A DNA stretch of 64,000 nt, from positions 620,001-684,000 of the forward strand of contig NZ_AP024110.1 of assembly GCF_019703875.1 (NCBI RefSeq), in the 5' to 3' direction. The translations under genes and the position numbers were made by a program. The DNA comes from Methyloradius palustris. GTDB lineage: Bacteria > Pseudomonadota > Gammaproteobacteria > Burkholderiales > Methylophilaceae. This document shows, one piece after another, positions 25,161 through 32,578 of this stretch (position 1 is the stretch's first letter; every line of letters begins with the position of its first letter). Below the pieces are notes generated by a model that worked only from the letters and a program-made list of their open reading frames with translations, searched no databases and was not told the DNA's origin.

Positions 25161-25925
25161 GTGCAACATCATAAAAGACACCCCTGGCTGGCAAGGCTAT
25201 CGCCTATCGTACTTTTGCTAGTCTGGGCTTGGGTGGCGCATATCGAGCTGATATCGCCGCGGCTGCTCTCTTCACCATTGCGTGTTTACCAGACGTTTCT
25301 TGAGTTATTAAGCTCAGGGGAATTACAGGATAACCTGCTGAAAACCATGTACCGCCTCACGCTTGGTTTTGGTATAGGTGCTGTTAGCGGCCTGTTATTT
25401 GGGATAGTGATGGCCGTATCGCGCAATGCAGAAGATTTCTTTGCGCCTGTGTTCCATGCGATTCGGCAGATCCCCACGATTGCCTTGTTGCCGATTTTTA
25501 TCCTGATATTTGGCATTGATGAAAGCTTCAAGATTGCAATTGTAGTGATGTTGACATTCTTCTCGGTGGCGCTGGCTTCTTACGAGGCAACCAAAGGCGT
25601 ATCGCAGAACTATTTCGAGGTAGCACAGATATATCGGCTACCGACGGTAACTGTGTATCGCAAGCTGATTCTGCCGGCCATATTGCTGCCGACCTTCACT
25701 GGTTTGCGCATTGCCTTTACTCGCTCCTGGACGATATTGATCGCTTCAGAGTTGTTAGTGGCAGATAGCGGTATAGGCCAGATGATGCAAGCGGGCAGGG
25801 ATATGTTCAGGCTGGATATTGTATTAGTCGGTGTTGTGGTGACTGGACTGATTGGTTTTGCGATAGACCGTATATTCAAGCTAGGCGAGAAATACCTTAT
25901 TCCATGGCGTGTCGCGCACAACTAA
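25161..25925 (+). CDS. ABC importer permease 1, SsuC-like
   Basis: 254 residues, starting at GTG 25161. Six hydrophobic segments with the cytoplasmic EAA loop at about 133-170 (YEATKGVSQNYFEVAQIYRLPTV ... ILPAILLPTFTG), which docks on the ATPase. It resembles SsuC and TauC. It is followed 25 bases later by a second, divergent permease, so the pore may be a heterodimer rather than the usual SsuC homodimer. Confidence 0.88.
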   Translation: MQHHKRHPWLARLSPIVLLLVWAWVAHIELISPRLLSSPLRVYQTFLELLSSGELQDNLLKTMYRLTLGFGIGAVSGLLFGIVMAVSRNAEDFFAPVFHAIRQIPTIALLPIFILIFGIDESFKIAIVVMLTFFSVALASYEATKGVSQNYFEVAQIYRLPTVTVYRKLILPAILLPTFTGLRIAFTRSWTILIASELLVADSGIGQMMQAGRDMFRLDIVLVGVVVTGLIGFAIDRIFKLGEKYLIPWRVAHN

Positions 25926-25950
25926 TTATCAGCTTCAGGCAAATTCTTAA

Positions 25951-26736
25951 ATGACAAATTTTTATAGTAACGACCAGATAATCAGAATATCAAAGGGCTG
26001 GGTTGTGCCTATTCTTATCCTGCTAGTCTGGGAATACATGGCACACCAGGATCCTTCCCACGCTTATGCATTCGCTTCAATAGAAGACATGATTAAAGCT
26101 ACCAAGGAAACCTGGGCAACTGGCGAATTGCCGCAAAGCCTGAATGCGAGTATTTCAAGAGCTGTGATTGGTCTGCTGATTGGCGGTAGTATCGGTTTTA
26201 TCCTAGGTACGCTGATGTCAGTGTCGCGTCTGGTGGATAGCATATTCGGCCCTATCTACCATCTTTTACGCCAAGTGCCCTTGCTGGGCCTGACCCCATT
26301 ATTAAGCCTTTGGCTGGGTAATGGCGACCCTGCTAAGTTGTTTGTAGTCTGCTTATCTGCGTTCTATCCATTGGTGCTGGCAACTTATGAAAGCCTTAAC
26401 CAGGTTGAAGCTAAATATCGCGAAGTGGGTAACGTTTACAAGCTGAGCCGCAGTGCCACTTTCTTCCGTATTTTGTTGCCTGCCGCCTTGCCGAATATCT
26501 TTACCGGACTTTCGTTTGCGCTGGCTTTTGCTTGGCTGGCGACTATCGGTAGCGAGATACTGTTCAATGCTGGGGCTGGTTTGGGCAATATGATGATGAA
26601 TGCGCAAGGCCTCGCGCGCATGGATATATTGATTGTGGTGACAATATTGATAGGCCTGCTGGGGTTTGGCATGAATTTCGTGATCAACCGGCTGGGCGAT
26701 TATCTGTTTCGCTGGCGCAATACGCATAAAGCTTAA
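25951..26736 (+). CDS. ABC importer permease 2, SsuC-like
   Basis: 261 residues, same family: SFILGTLMSVSRLVDSIFGP, LLRQVPLLGLTPLLSLWLG, and an EAA loop YESLNQVEAKYREVGNVYKLSRS ... LLPAALPNIFTG. It is clearly different from permease 1 in sequence. Two permeases with one ATPase gene and one exported binding protein suggest a heteromeric importer. Confidence 0.88.
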   Translation: MTNFYSNDQIIRISKGWVVPILILLVWEYMAHQDPSHAYAFASIEDMIKATKETWATGELPQSLNASISRAVIGLLIGGSIGFILGTLMSVSRLVDSIFGPIYHLLRQVPLLGLTPLLSLWLGNGDPAKLFVVCLSAFYPLVLATYESLNQVEAKYREVGNVYKLSRSATFFRILLPAALPNIFTGLSFALAFAWLATIGSEILFNAGAGLGNMMMNAQGLARMDILIVVTILIGLLGFGMNFVINRLGDYLFRWRNTHKA

Positions 26737-26768
26737 CAATAAAAAGATAGACGAAAGGGTTCAGCAAC

Positions 26769-27818
26769 ATGAGTCAACACCAGGAAAATAAGAACAATCA
26801 ATTCTGGTATACACGTTCACCTGTACCAACAGCGTTGGGTATCGCCATCCAGTTAGGCTGGCTCGAAGAAGAGTTCAGCAATGACCCAATATCCATCAAG
26901 TCATTGAAAGAGTCAGACAAACCTTCGGAGTTGTTCTCACACTTTGATCACCATCTGCCTAACTCATTCCGCCAGGGCGGCAATACGCCTGCAATCTGGG
27001 CGCGCGCTCAGGGGCGCGAAACCCGTGTTATTGGCTTAAGCTGGACGGATGAATACCAAGTGATCATTAGCCTATCGCAGTCTGGCGTAAACAGTATTCG
27101 CGACTTGCGTGGGCGCAAGGTCGGCATTCCCAAGCATGAGATTGCTACTGATTACAACCGAGCCGCTGCGTTGCGTGCATTCGAAGTATCGCTGCAATAT
27201 GAAGGCTTGAACCTGCAAGATATTGAGCTGGTTGATTTGCCAGACTCAGCCTATATCTCGGTGAACCAGAGCGATAATGTTGGTGGCTTTGGTCAAGCAC
27301 GTCACGGCTACGTTAATGAAGTCTATGCGCTGGTGCGTGGCGAAGTTGATGCCATTTACGTCAAGGATGTACGTGGTGCGGAGATCACCCATCTGCTGGG
27401 CGCCCAAGTAATTTTTGATTTGGGTTTTCACCCTGACCCTTACATTCGCATCAGTAACTGCGCGCCGCGTACTATTACAGTCAATGTTGATACCATAGAA
27501 AAACATCCAGATATCGTCACCCGATTTCTTAAACGAGTAGCAGAAGCGGGCGAGTGGGCCAAACGTCATCCGGCCGAGACTCTCTCTTATATCTCGCGTG
27601 AGACTGGTTCATCAGAAGCCTGGGTAAGTAAAGTCTATGGCTCGCATCTGCATCAGCGCTTGTCAGTTAACCTAGATGAACCGTCGATTAAAGGCTTAGA
27701 AACAGCCAAGGATTTTCTGTTGAAACACGGCTTTATTAATTACAATTTTTCGGTTAATGACTGGATCGATACCCGGCCGCTAAAAGCAGTACGCTCAAAC
27801 GTCAGAAAAATCGCTTAA
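26769..27818 (+). CDS. DszB-like protein with Ser replacing the catalytic Cys (paralogue 3)
   Basis: 349 residues without signal peptide. FWYTRSPVPTALGIA has Ser17 (codon TCA, 26817-26819) where both sister proteins and DszB have Cys; His58 and Arg68 are kept (SHFDHHLPNSFRQGGN). In DszB a Cys-to-Ser change abolishes activity, so this copy should not be a desulfinase by the same mechanism. It could bind ligand without cleaving it, act as a cytoplasmic sensor or chaperone, or use Ser as nucleophile. It is the last gene of the transport operon, directly after the permeases, which favours a binding or delivery role. Confidence 0.75.
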   Translation: MSQHQENKNNQFWYTRSPVPTALGIAIQLGWLEEEFSNDPISIKSLKESDKPSELFSHFDHHLPNSFRQGGNTPAIWARAQGRETRVIGLSWTDEYQVIISLSQSGVNSIRDLRGRKVGIPKHEIATDYNRAAALRAFEVSLQYEGLNLQDIELVDLPDSAYISVNQSDNVGGFGQARHGYVNEVYALVRGEVDAIYVKDVRGAEITHLLGAQVIFDLGFHPDPYIRISNCAPRTITVNVDTIEKHPDIVTRFLKRVAEAGEWAKRHPAETLSYISRETGSSEAWVSKVYGSHLHQRLSVNLDEPSIKGLETAKDFLLKHGFINYNFSVNDWIDTRPLKAVRSNVRKIA

Positions 27819-27974
27819 TTTTCTTGAATTGAGGTTTGTTTTTTTGAATGCTAATGTCGTTGGCGGATACTGAAATTAGCACTATGCCGCTTTAGGTTGT
27901 TAGTAGACTAGCCCAGTTAATGTAAGACTATCTCCGTATTGACCAAGAAAGCTTATCTGCCATAAGCTCTTGAT

Positions 27975-28244
27975 ATGACGCGATCAGAACTAATAACCCA
28001 ACTCTCAATCAAATTTCCAAAGCTGACTCAAGCGGACATTAAAAATTGTGTTGAGTCTATCCTCGACAGCATAGGAGACAGCCTTGCCAATGCTGGCCGC
28101 ACTGAAATTCGTGGGTTTGGTAGTTTCTCTCGGCACACTAGGGGTGCCAGAATAGGTCGCAACCCAAAGATTGGTGTGCTTGTAGCAGTTTCTAGCAAAG
28201 CCTCACCACACTTTAAGTTCTCTAAGGATTTGTTGCAGGCCTGA
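27975..28244 (+). CDS. IHF-beta-like DNA-bending protein
   Basis: 89 residues of the HU/IHF family, closest to IhfB: MTRSELITQLSIKFP, then RTEIRGFGSFSRHTRGARIGRNPKIG, with the Pro of the RNPK tip that intercalates into DNA, and PHFKFSKDLL at the end. Several family positions differ (GAR for the usual APR; KIGVLVAV for KTGDKVEL), so it is probably a second, diverged copy. No clear Shine-Dalgarno precedes ATG 27975. IHF assists sigma54 activators, and exact IHF sites occur in three promoter regions of the adjacent island; a functional link is an inference. Confidence 0.8.
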   Translation: MTRSELITQLSIKFPKLTQADIKNCVESILDSIGDSLANAGRTEIRGFGSFSRHTRGARIGRNPKIGVLVAVSSKASPHFKFSKDLLQA

Positions 28245-28420
28245 AGCTAGGATGAATAAGAAGCTTTAACTAAAGCGGACATTGTCGTTCTGAACAAGTG
28301 GTGATTTAGGGTGAGATCATATGTTCGAAATAAGGATTCGAACTTTTCTGTTTAATGACATCTTCAGCCGTTTTAGTCGCTAGTTCGGTGGTTGGCTGAT
28401 TGAATAGCACAAATGGAAAA

Positions 28421-28440
28421 GGCTTGCATCGCTGCAAGCC
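28421..28440 (-). terminator. Terminator of tRNA-Arg
   Basis: On the minus strand GGCTTGCA-GCGA-TGCAAGCC is an 8-bp stem with a tetraloop followed by TTTTCC, nine bases behind the tRNA. Confidence 0.85.
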
Positions 28441-28448
28441 TTTATTTA

Positions 28449-28525
28449 TGGTGCGCCCGAAGAGATTCGAACTCCTGACCCCTTGGTTCGTAGCCAAGTA
28501 CTCTATCCAGCTGAGCTACGGGCGC
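28449..28525 (-). tRNA. tRNA-Arg(ACG)
   Basis: 77 nt with encoded CCA. The acceptor arm GCGCCCG pairs with CGGGCGC. The anticodon arm is CTTGG-CTACGAA-CCAAG with anticodon ACG, and the T arm contains GTTCGAATC. A terminator follows. Before insertion of the mobile element it must have lain about 90 bases behind tRNA-Ser, forming a tandem pair. Confidence 0.97.
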
Positions 28526-28616
28526 GTGAGGCGTGCATTATACTTGAACTTAAGTTTAATTCCAGAAAACTTACCAGAATAATCAAACCTAATTAGTTTA
28601 ACTTACGCTTTAAAAC

Positions 28617-28634
28617 TTGGCGGAGAACGAGGGA
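28617..28634. repeat. Distal attachment site (att) of the element
   Basis: TTGGCGGAGAACGAGGGA, identical to the last 18 bases at the tRNA-Ser 3' end (35246-35263 on this strand). Beyond it the sequences diverge in both directions. Confidence 0.9.
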
Positions 28635-28787
28635 CTGTACTTCACCAAATTCAATGTAATGCAGTATCAATAACTTAGTAGCTTAAGATTATTGAATTGG
28701 TAGCAAAAACTCGATACCACTTTTGCTACCACTAAAAATAGAATTATAACATGCCCCAAAATTCTAACAAAATCGTTTTGAGATAGC

Positions 28788-29129
28788 CTACAAACGGAGT
28801 TTGGAGGTATTGGATTTTATAGGTTGTGATTTTTTTCTGATATTCATGATATTGATTTTTACCTTAGCTATCCCAAAATCCCATGCTTCTGAATCAATCA
28901 ACATGTCATGAGTAAATTCTTCTTTAACTTCAATTGTGGGTAACTCTTCCCTCAGTACATTTTTCTTTAAATCATCTGTTGCATAGACTAATTCTAATAA
29001 TTCAAGCGATATAAGGAATTGAATAGCATTACGGTCTATTACAAGAATAATATTTTCACTAGTAATAATTGCATGCTGAACCCGCTTGGTATCAATCTTG
29101 CCATCTCGTTTGATTGGGATAAGTGCCAT
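28788..29129 (-). CDS. Hypothetical element protein, 113 residues
   Basis: No recognised domain. It begins MALIPIKRDGKID, with a hydrophobic strand NIILVIDRNAIQFLISLELLELV, an acidic middle and a basic tail (NIRKKSQPIKSNTSKLRL). Antisense-oriented with the XRE gene 115 bases upstream on the same strand; the two could share a regulatory module. AT-rich codon use agrees with the rest of the element. Confidence 0.5.
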   Translation of the reverse strand: MALIPIKRDGKIDTKRVQHAIITSENIILVIDRNAIQFLISLELLELVYATDDLKKNVLREELPTIEVKEEFTHDMLIDSEAWDFGIAKVKINIMNIRKKSQPIKSNTSKLRL

Positions 29130-29243
29130 AGTTTTCTCCTGTTTTATTACACAGAAAATTTCTAAAGCTAGGATTGATAAACGAAAAATTTTTGTGCATT
29201 GATTTCAATATAGTAGAAAATTTATTGAAGTCAACGAGGTTGA

Positions 29244-29477
29244 TTACAGATTGCTGAAAAGCTCACCTATAGAAATATTTAATGCTTTAGCTAGAATTTC
29301 TAATGCATTTAATGAGGGATTTCTTTTACCCCGTTCAATTCCACTAATGTAGGTTCTGTCTAATTCACATAAATCTGCAAAATCTTCTTGAGACAGCCCC
29401 TTGGACTTCCTTAATTCTTTAATACGAAGTCCAAACCTGATAGATAAATTGGTATTTTTCACCCCATAATTAAGCAA
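29244..29477 (-). CDS. XRE-family regulator of the element
   Basis: 77 residues, almost wholly a helix-turn-helix: RFGLRIKELRKSKGLSQEDFADLCELDRTYISGIERGKRNPSLNALEILAKALNISIGELF. This is the minimal Cro/C-protein type, as found in controller proteins and phage-like repressors. It is divergent from the 29,579 gene, with a 100-bp AT-rich gap that probably holds its operator. Confidence 0.85.
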   Translation of the reverse strand: MLNYGVKNTNLSIRFGLRIKELRKSKGLSQEDFADLCELDRTYISGIERGKRNPSLNALEILAKALNISIGELFSNL

Positions 29478-29578
29478 TTATGAATACTAATTAACCACGG
29501 ACTAATCATCACATTTTAGTTTACATTGTAGACTTATCATCACATAATTCATTATCACAAATTTTATGGGATGGGGTC

Positions 29579-30085
29579 ATGCTTACAACAGTTACTAAAC
29601 CAGATGGAACGATTGAACTGGATATTCAACCAGCTAAGAAGCCATTTCCTTACGGGTTATTTGTATTTGAATTACTTATAATTGGATTGGCTGGTTTGAT
29701 ATGGGATGCATTGTGGTTGCCAATTTTAGTGGCTGCAGGCTTCATAGGGTGGCACTTATTTAAAGTGAGCATGCGACCACAACAGAAAATAGAAATAAAA
29801 GGGGATGTGGTTAGCAATGGTACTGAAAGCTTTAATGGTCAATATGAGATTGATATAGTTAATGCATTAAAAAGACCCGAGTTTCTTCAAAAAGAAATGG
29901 GAAGCAGAACTGGAAATACAGGGTTTGCATTAGGTGCAGGTTATAAAGATCAGATGTATGAAGTTTCATACGAAATAAATGTTTTTGCCAATCTTAAAAC
30001 TCTAAGAAAATTTGCCACCCATTTAGACTTTGAAACCGCTAATGAAATAAAGAGGGTAATTGAATATTCATTAGCAAAAAAATAA
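29579..30085 (+). CDS. Membrane protein of the element, unknown function
   Basis: 168 residues. Two membrane segments near the N-terminus (YGLFVFELLIIGLAGLIWDALWLPILVAAGFIGWHLF, residues about 25-62), then a soluble region of about 100 residues (IEIKGDVVSNGTESFNGQYEIDIVNALKRPEF ...). No known family. Start ATG 29579, 100 bases from the divergent XRE gene. Confidence 0.55.
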   Translation: MLTTVTKPDGTIELDIQPAKKPFPYGLFVFELLIIGLAGLIWDALWLPILVAAGFIGWHLFKVSMRPQQKIEIKGDVVSNGTESFNGQYEIDIVNALKRPEFLQKEMGSRTGNTGFALGAGYKDQMYEVSYEINVFANLKTLRKFATHLDFETANEIKRVIEYSLAKK

Positions 30086-30168
30086 GTGCATAATTTTATT
30101 GATTTAATTGTTTTATAATTAAATATCTACTATTGTGAATCTGTTTGTAAACAATGGGGATTGTTAAC

Positions 30169-30885
30169 ATGACTAGAACAATAATTATTACAGATATAAC
30201 ACAATTTAAGCCAGACAAAGATTTGGTATGTATAGCAGGTTTGGACATAGCCAGCGGAGAATGTATAAGGCCACAACCTTACTACACATTGACCCAATGT
30301 AAACAGGATGGCATCCTCCCTGGATTTAAACTTCAAGGAGATTTTTCTCTGTCAGGCAGTGCTTCTGCACCACACCTTGAAGATTACAATCATACAAATA
30401 CACATCATTTGGGAAATGCAACTACACAAGAATTTAAGCAGATTTTAATTAATAATGCTTCTCCATCCTTGCAAGCTGGATTTGGTGTACCTCTCCAAGC
30501 AAATCAAAAATTAATTTATGATTATGATGTTAATAATATTCTAGCTTCCATCATAACAATTCAAATAAATCCAACATCAGTTTATGTACATTTGGACGAT
30601 AAAGGAAGATTGCGAATTAATTTTACTGACGGTTCAAATAATAGGTTTATAGATATTCCATTTAAAGACATTAGATATATTGATTACTATTTCCGTAAAC
30701 AAACTCAAATTGCTTTAAGCCTTATAACTTTAAATGCATTTTTACGAGCTCAAGAACAGTTATTTATAAGAGTTGGAATTGGTAGAATTTGGGCAAGTAG
30801 CCAAAGCAGGGGCTATTGGTTTCAAGTGAATGGAGTTTATTCTTTCCCTCAATGTTGGCCACAAGTAATAGCATATGACCTCTAA
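30169..30885 (+). CDS. Dual-OB-domain-like protein, first gene of the cargo operon
   Basis: About 238 residues. The N-terminal part TRTIIITDITQFKPDKDLVCIAGLD followed by CIRPQPYYTLTQCKQDGILPGFKLQGDFSL resembles proteins described as dual OB domain-containing, which tend to occur with DUF488 proteins; this is from memory. The C-terminal part ends in a WASSQSRGYWFQVNGVYSFP segment. ATG 30154 is in the same frame 15 bases earlier. The stop overlaps the start of the DUF488 gene (30,875), so the two are coupled. Confidence 0.6.
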   Translation: MTRTIIITDITQFKPDKDLVCIAGLDIASGECIRPQPYYTLTQCKQDGILPGFKLQGDFSLSGSASAPHLEDYNHTNTHHLGNATTQEFKQILINNASPSLQAGFGVPLQANQKLIYDYDVNNILASIITIQINPTSVYVHLDDKGRLRINFTDGSNNRFIDIPFKDIRYIDYYFRKQTQIALSLITLNAFLRAQEQLFIRVGIGRIWASSQSRGYWFQVNGVYSFPQCWPQVIAYDL

Positions 30886-31321
30886 AGTATTCACAATTGG
30901 TTTCACGCAAACAACAGCACAACAATTTTTTGGGAATATTTCAAAAAATCATGTCTCAAAAATTATTGATGTAAGATTAAATAATATTTCTCAGTTAGCA
31001 GGTTTTGCTAAACGAGATGATTTGAAGTATTTCTTAAAAGAAATTTGCAATGCAGAATATTTACATTTACCTGAATTAGCCCCCACAAAAGATATTTTAG
31101 ATGCATACAAAAAAAGCAAAGGTTCATGGGAAATTTATGAAGATAAATTTATGAACTTAATGGAAAGAAGAAATATCGAAAATAACTTATCTCCTACAGT
31201 TTTTAATAATGCATGTTTGTTATGCAGTGAGAAAACCGCTCATTATTGCCACAGGAGGTTAGTTGTGGAGTATCTAAATAGTAAATGGGGAAACAAATTA
31301 GAGGTTAAGCATATTGGTTGA
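30875..31321 (+). CDS. DUF488-family protein
   Basis: 148 residues. Family motifs: FTIGFTQ at the start, IIDVRLN, AGFAKRDDLKYFL, YLHLPELAPTKDIL, and the C-terminal LLCSEKTAHYCHRRLVVEYL with conserved Cys, Glu, Cys-His-Arg. DUF488 proteins are of unknown biochemical function; the CxxE...CHR motif looks catalytic or metal-binding. The gene overlaps its upstream neighbour by 11 bases and its downstream neighbour by 8, which makes a tightly coupled three-gene unit. Confidence 0.85.
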   Translation: MTSKVFTIGFTQTTAQQFFGNISKNHVSKIIDVRLNNISQLAGFAKRDDLKYFLKEICNAEYLHLPELAPTKDILDAYKKSKGSWEIYEDKFMNLMERRNIENNLSPTVFNNACLLCSEKTAHYCHRRLVVEYLNSKWGNKLEVKHIG

Positions 31322-31934
31322 TTTGGATATATTTCAAATTCAGGAAAATTTAGTTTTATTAGCTTACCCCAGTAATTTTGGAAGGGAATATAAGTTTAAA
31401 GCTGAGACTGAAAAATTCTTAAATGCATTTAAAGATTTTCTTCTCATATCTGTAGATGACTCTAAAGATTTTATTAAGGGTTATTACAAAGATCACATTG
31501 TTCAAAAAGTTAATGCATTTGATATTTCTGATAAAGAAGTGATTAAATTGGTTGATCAAGCCACACACCTACTTATTTTCTGGGATGGGACAGAACATAC
31601 AAAGTTTATTTACCAAGCAATAGCGAGGAATAAACCACTCAAACTTATTCCAATTGAAACTACTAAAGTAGTAAATAGAAATCTAGAAGAGGACTTTGAT
31701 TTATATATTGGTAGAAAAAGTCCTTGGGGCAATCCCTTTATTATTGATAAAGATGGGAATCGTGAAGAAGTTATTGCTAAATATAGAACACATTTCTACG
31801 AAACAATTTTAAAAGATGAAAGTAAAAGAAAAGCATTGCTTTCGCTTAAAGGAAAAAAGCTTGGTTGCCATTGCAAACCCCTTGCCTGTCATGGGGATGT
31901 AATTGCTGAATATTTAAATTCAATAGAAGACTAA
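31314..31934 (+). CDS. SLOG/NDT-like plus DUF4326 fusion protein
   Basis: 206 residues starting at TTG 31314 inside the end of the DUF488 gene. The N-terminal half resembles DUF2493/SLOG-type nucleotide-binding proteins (VDQATHLLIFWDGTEHTKFIYQAIARNKPLKLIPIE). The C-terminal half is DUF4326: YIGRKSPWGNPFIIDKDGNREEVIAKY, ending LGCHCKPLACHGDVIAEYL. The CHCKP and CHGD cysteines echo the CHRR motif of the preceding DUF488 protein. Members of this group are often linked to nucleotide sensing in defence loci, which is an inference here. Confidence 0.7.
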   Translation: MVDLDIFQIQENLVLLAYPSNFGREYKFKAETEKFLNAFKDFLLISVDDSKDFIKGYYKDHIVQKVNAFDISDKEVIKLVDQATHLLIFWDGTEHTKFIYQAIARNKPLKLIPIETTKVVNRNLEEDFDLYIGRKSPWGNPFIIDKDGNREEVIAKYRTHFYETILKDESKRKALLSLKGKKLGCHCKPLACHGDVIAEYLNSIED

Positions 31935-31969
31935 CATTAATTTACTTATCTAAATGCTAGGGAATAAAT

Positions 31970-32191
31970 ATGAAATTCGGAAATAGTAGTGCAGGGAAAA
32001 AATCCAAATCACCCACATATAAAGTTGTCACAATCACTACTAAAAATGATAAACCACCCCATGAAGAATTAACTCATTATGAACTTGAGCATATTGAATC
32101 TGGGACAAGGTTGGGAAAAGAATATGCCACTTTAGAAGCTGCTGAACTTGCATGTGAAGATATCAATGAGAAGGGCAATATTCCAGATTAA
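31970..32191 (+). CDS. Small hypothetical protein of the element
   Basis: 73 residues, polar and charged, with no membrane segment (MKFGNSSAGKKSKSPTYKVV ... ACEDINEKGNIPD). It follows the cargo operon by 35 bases on the same strand. Its stop overlaps the convergent 67-residue gene. No family recognised. Confidence 0.5.
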   Translation: MKFGNSSAGKKSKSPTYKVVTITTKNDKPPHEELTHYELEHIESGTRLGKEYATLEAAELACEDINEKGNIPD

Positions 32192-32391
32192 TTAATCTTA
32201 GTTATCTTCAATATAGCATTCGTGGGTATCTCATCAAGTATTGGCGATTGAATGGAAATTGCTGTAATGGATTTATTATCATAAGCCAATAAAATGTGAA
32301 TTTTGGCTTCAACAGGTTCTTGATGAATTAAATGCTTGTGTAGTTTTGCTTCTTCTGGAAAATCGTCTAATACTTCAATTAAAAATTTCAT
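32188..32391 (-). CDS. Small hypothetical protein of the element
   Basis: 67 residues (MKFLIEVLDDFPEEAKLHKHLI ...), acidic N-terminus, no signal or membrane segment. AAGGAAAG lies upstream of the ATG on the minus strand. Convergent with the 31,970 gene, overlapping by 4 bases. Perhaps a small partner of the relaxase, but nothing in the sequence proves it. Confidence 0.45.
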   Translation of the reverse strand: MKFLIEVLDDFPEEAKLHKHLIHQEPVEAKIHILLAYDNKSITAISIQSPILDEIPTNAILKITKIN

Positions 32392-32498
32392 AATCTTTCC
32401 TTAAATTATAGATATATAAAATCTATATTTAAAAGTCAACTATGAAAAATTTAATAATATGAAGATATACATACTGCATTTATATGCCCGTAGGGGGA

Positions 32499-32520
32499 GA
32501 TATTAACGATAGTTAATATC
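32499..32520. repeat. Perfect 9-bp inverted repeat downstream of the relaxase
   Basis: GATATTAAC at 32499-32507 pairs with GTTAATATC at 32512-32520 around GATA. No T run. It may be a terminator for either convergent gene or a protein-binding site. Confidence 0.6.
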
Positions 32521-32578
32521 AGAGGCTCAGATTCAAAATATGTTCTTCTTAAGACCCATCAAAAATATATAAGCTAGA

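Noticed and set aside
28306..28582. Short frames on both strands around 28.4 kb
   Set aside because: They read through tRNA-Arg and its terminator.
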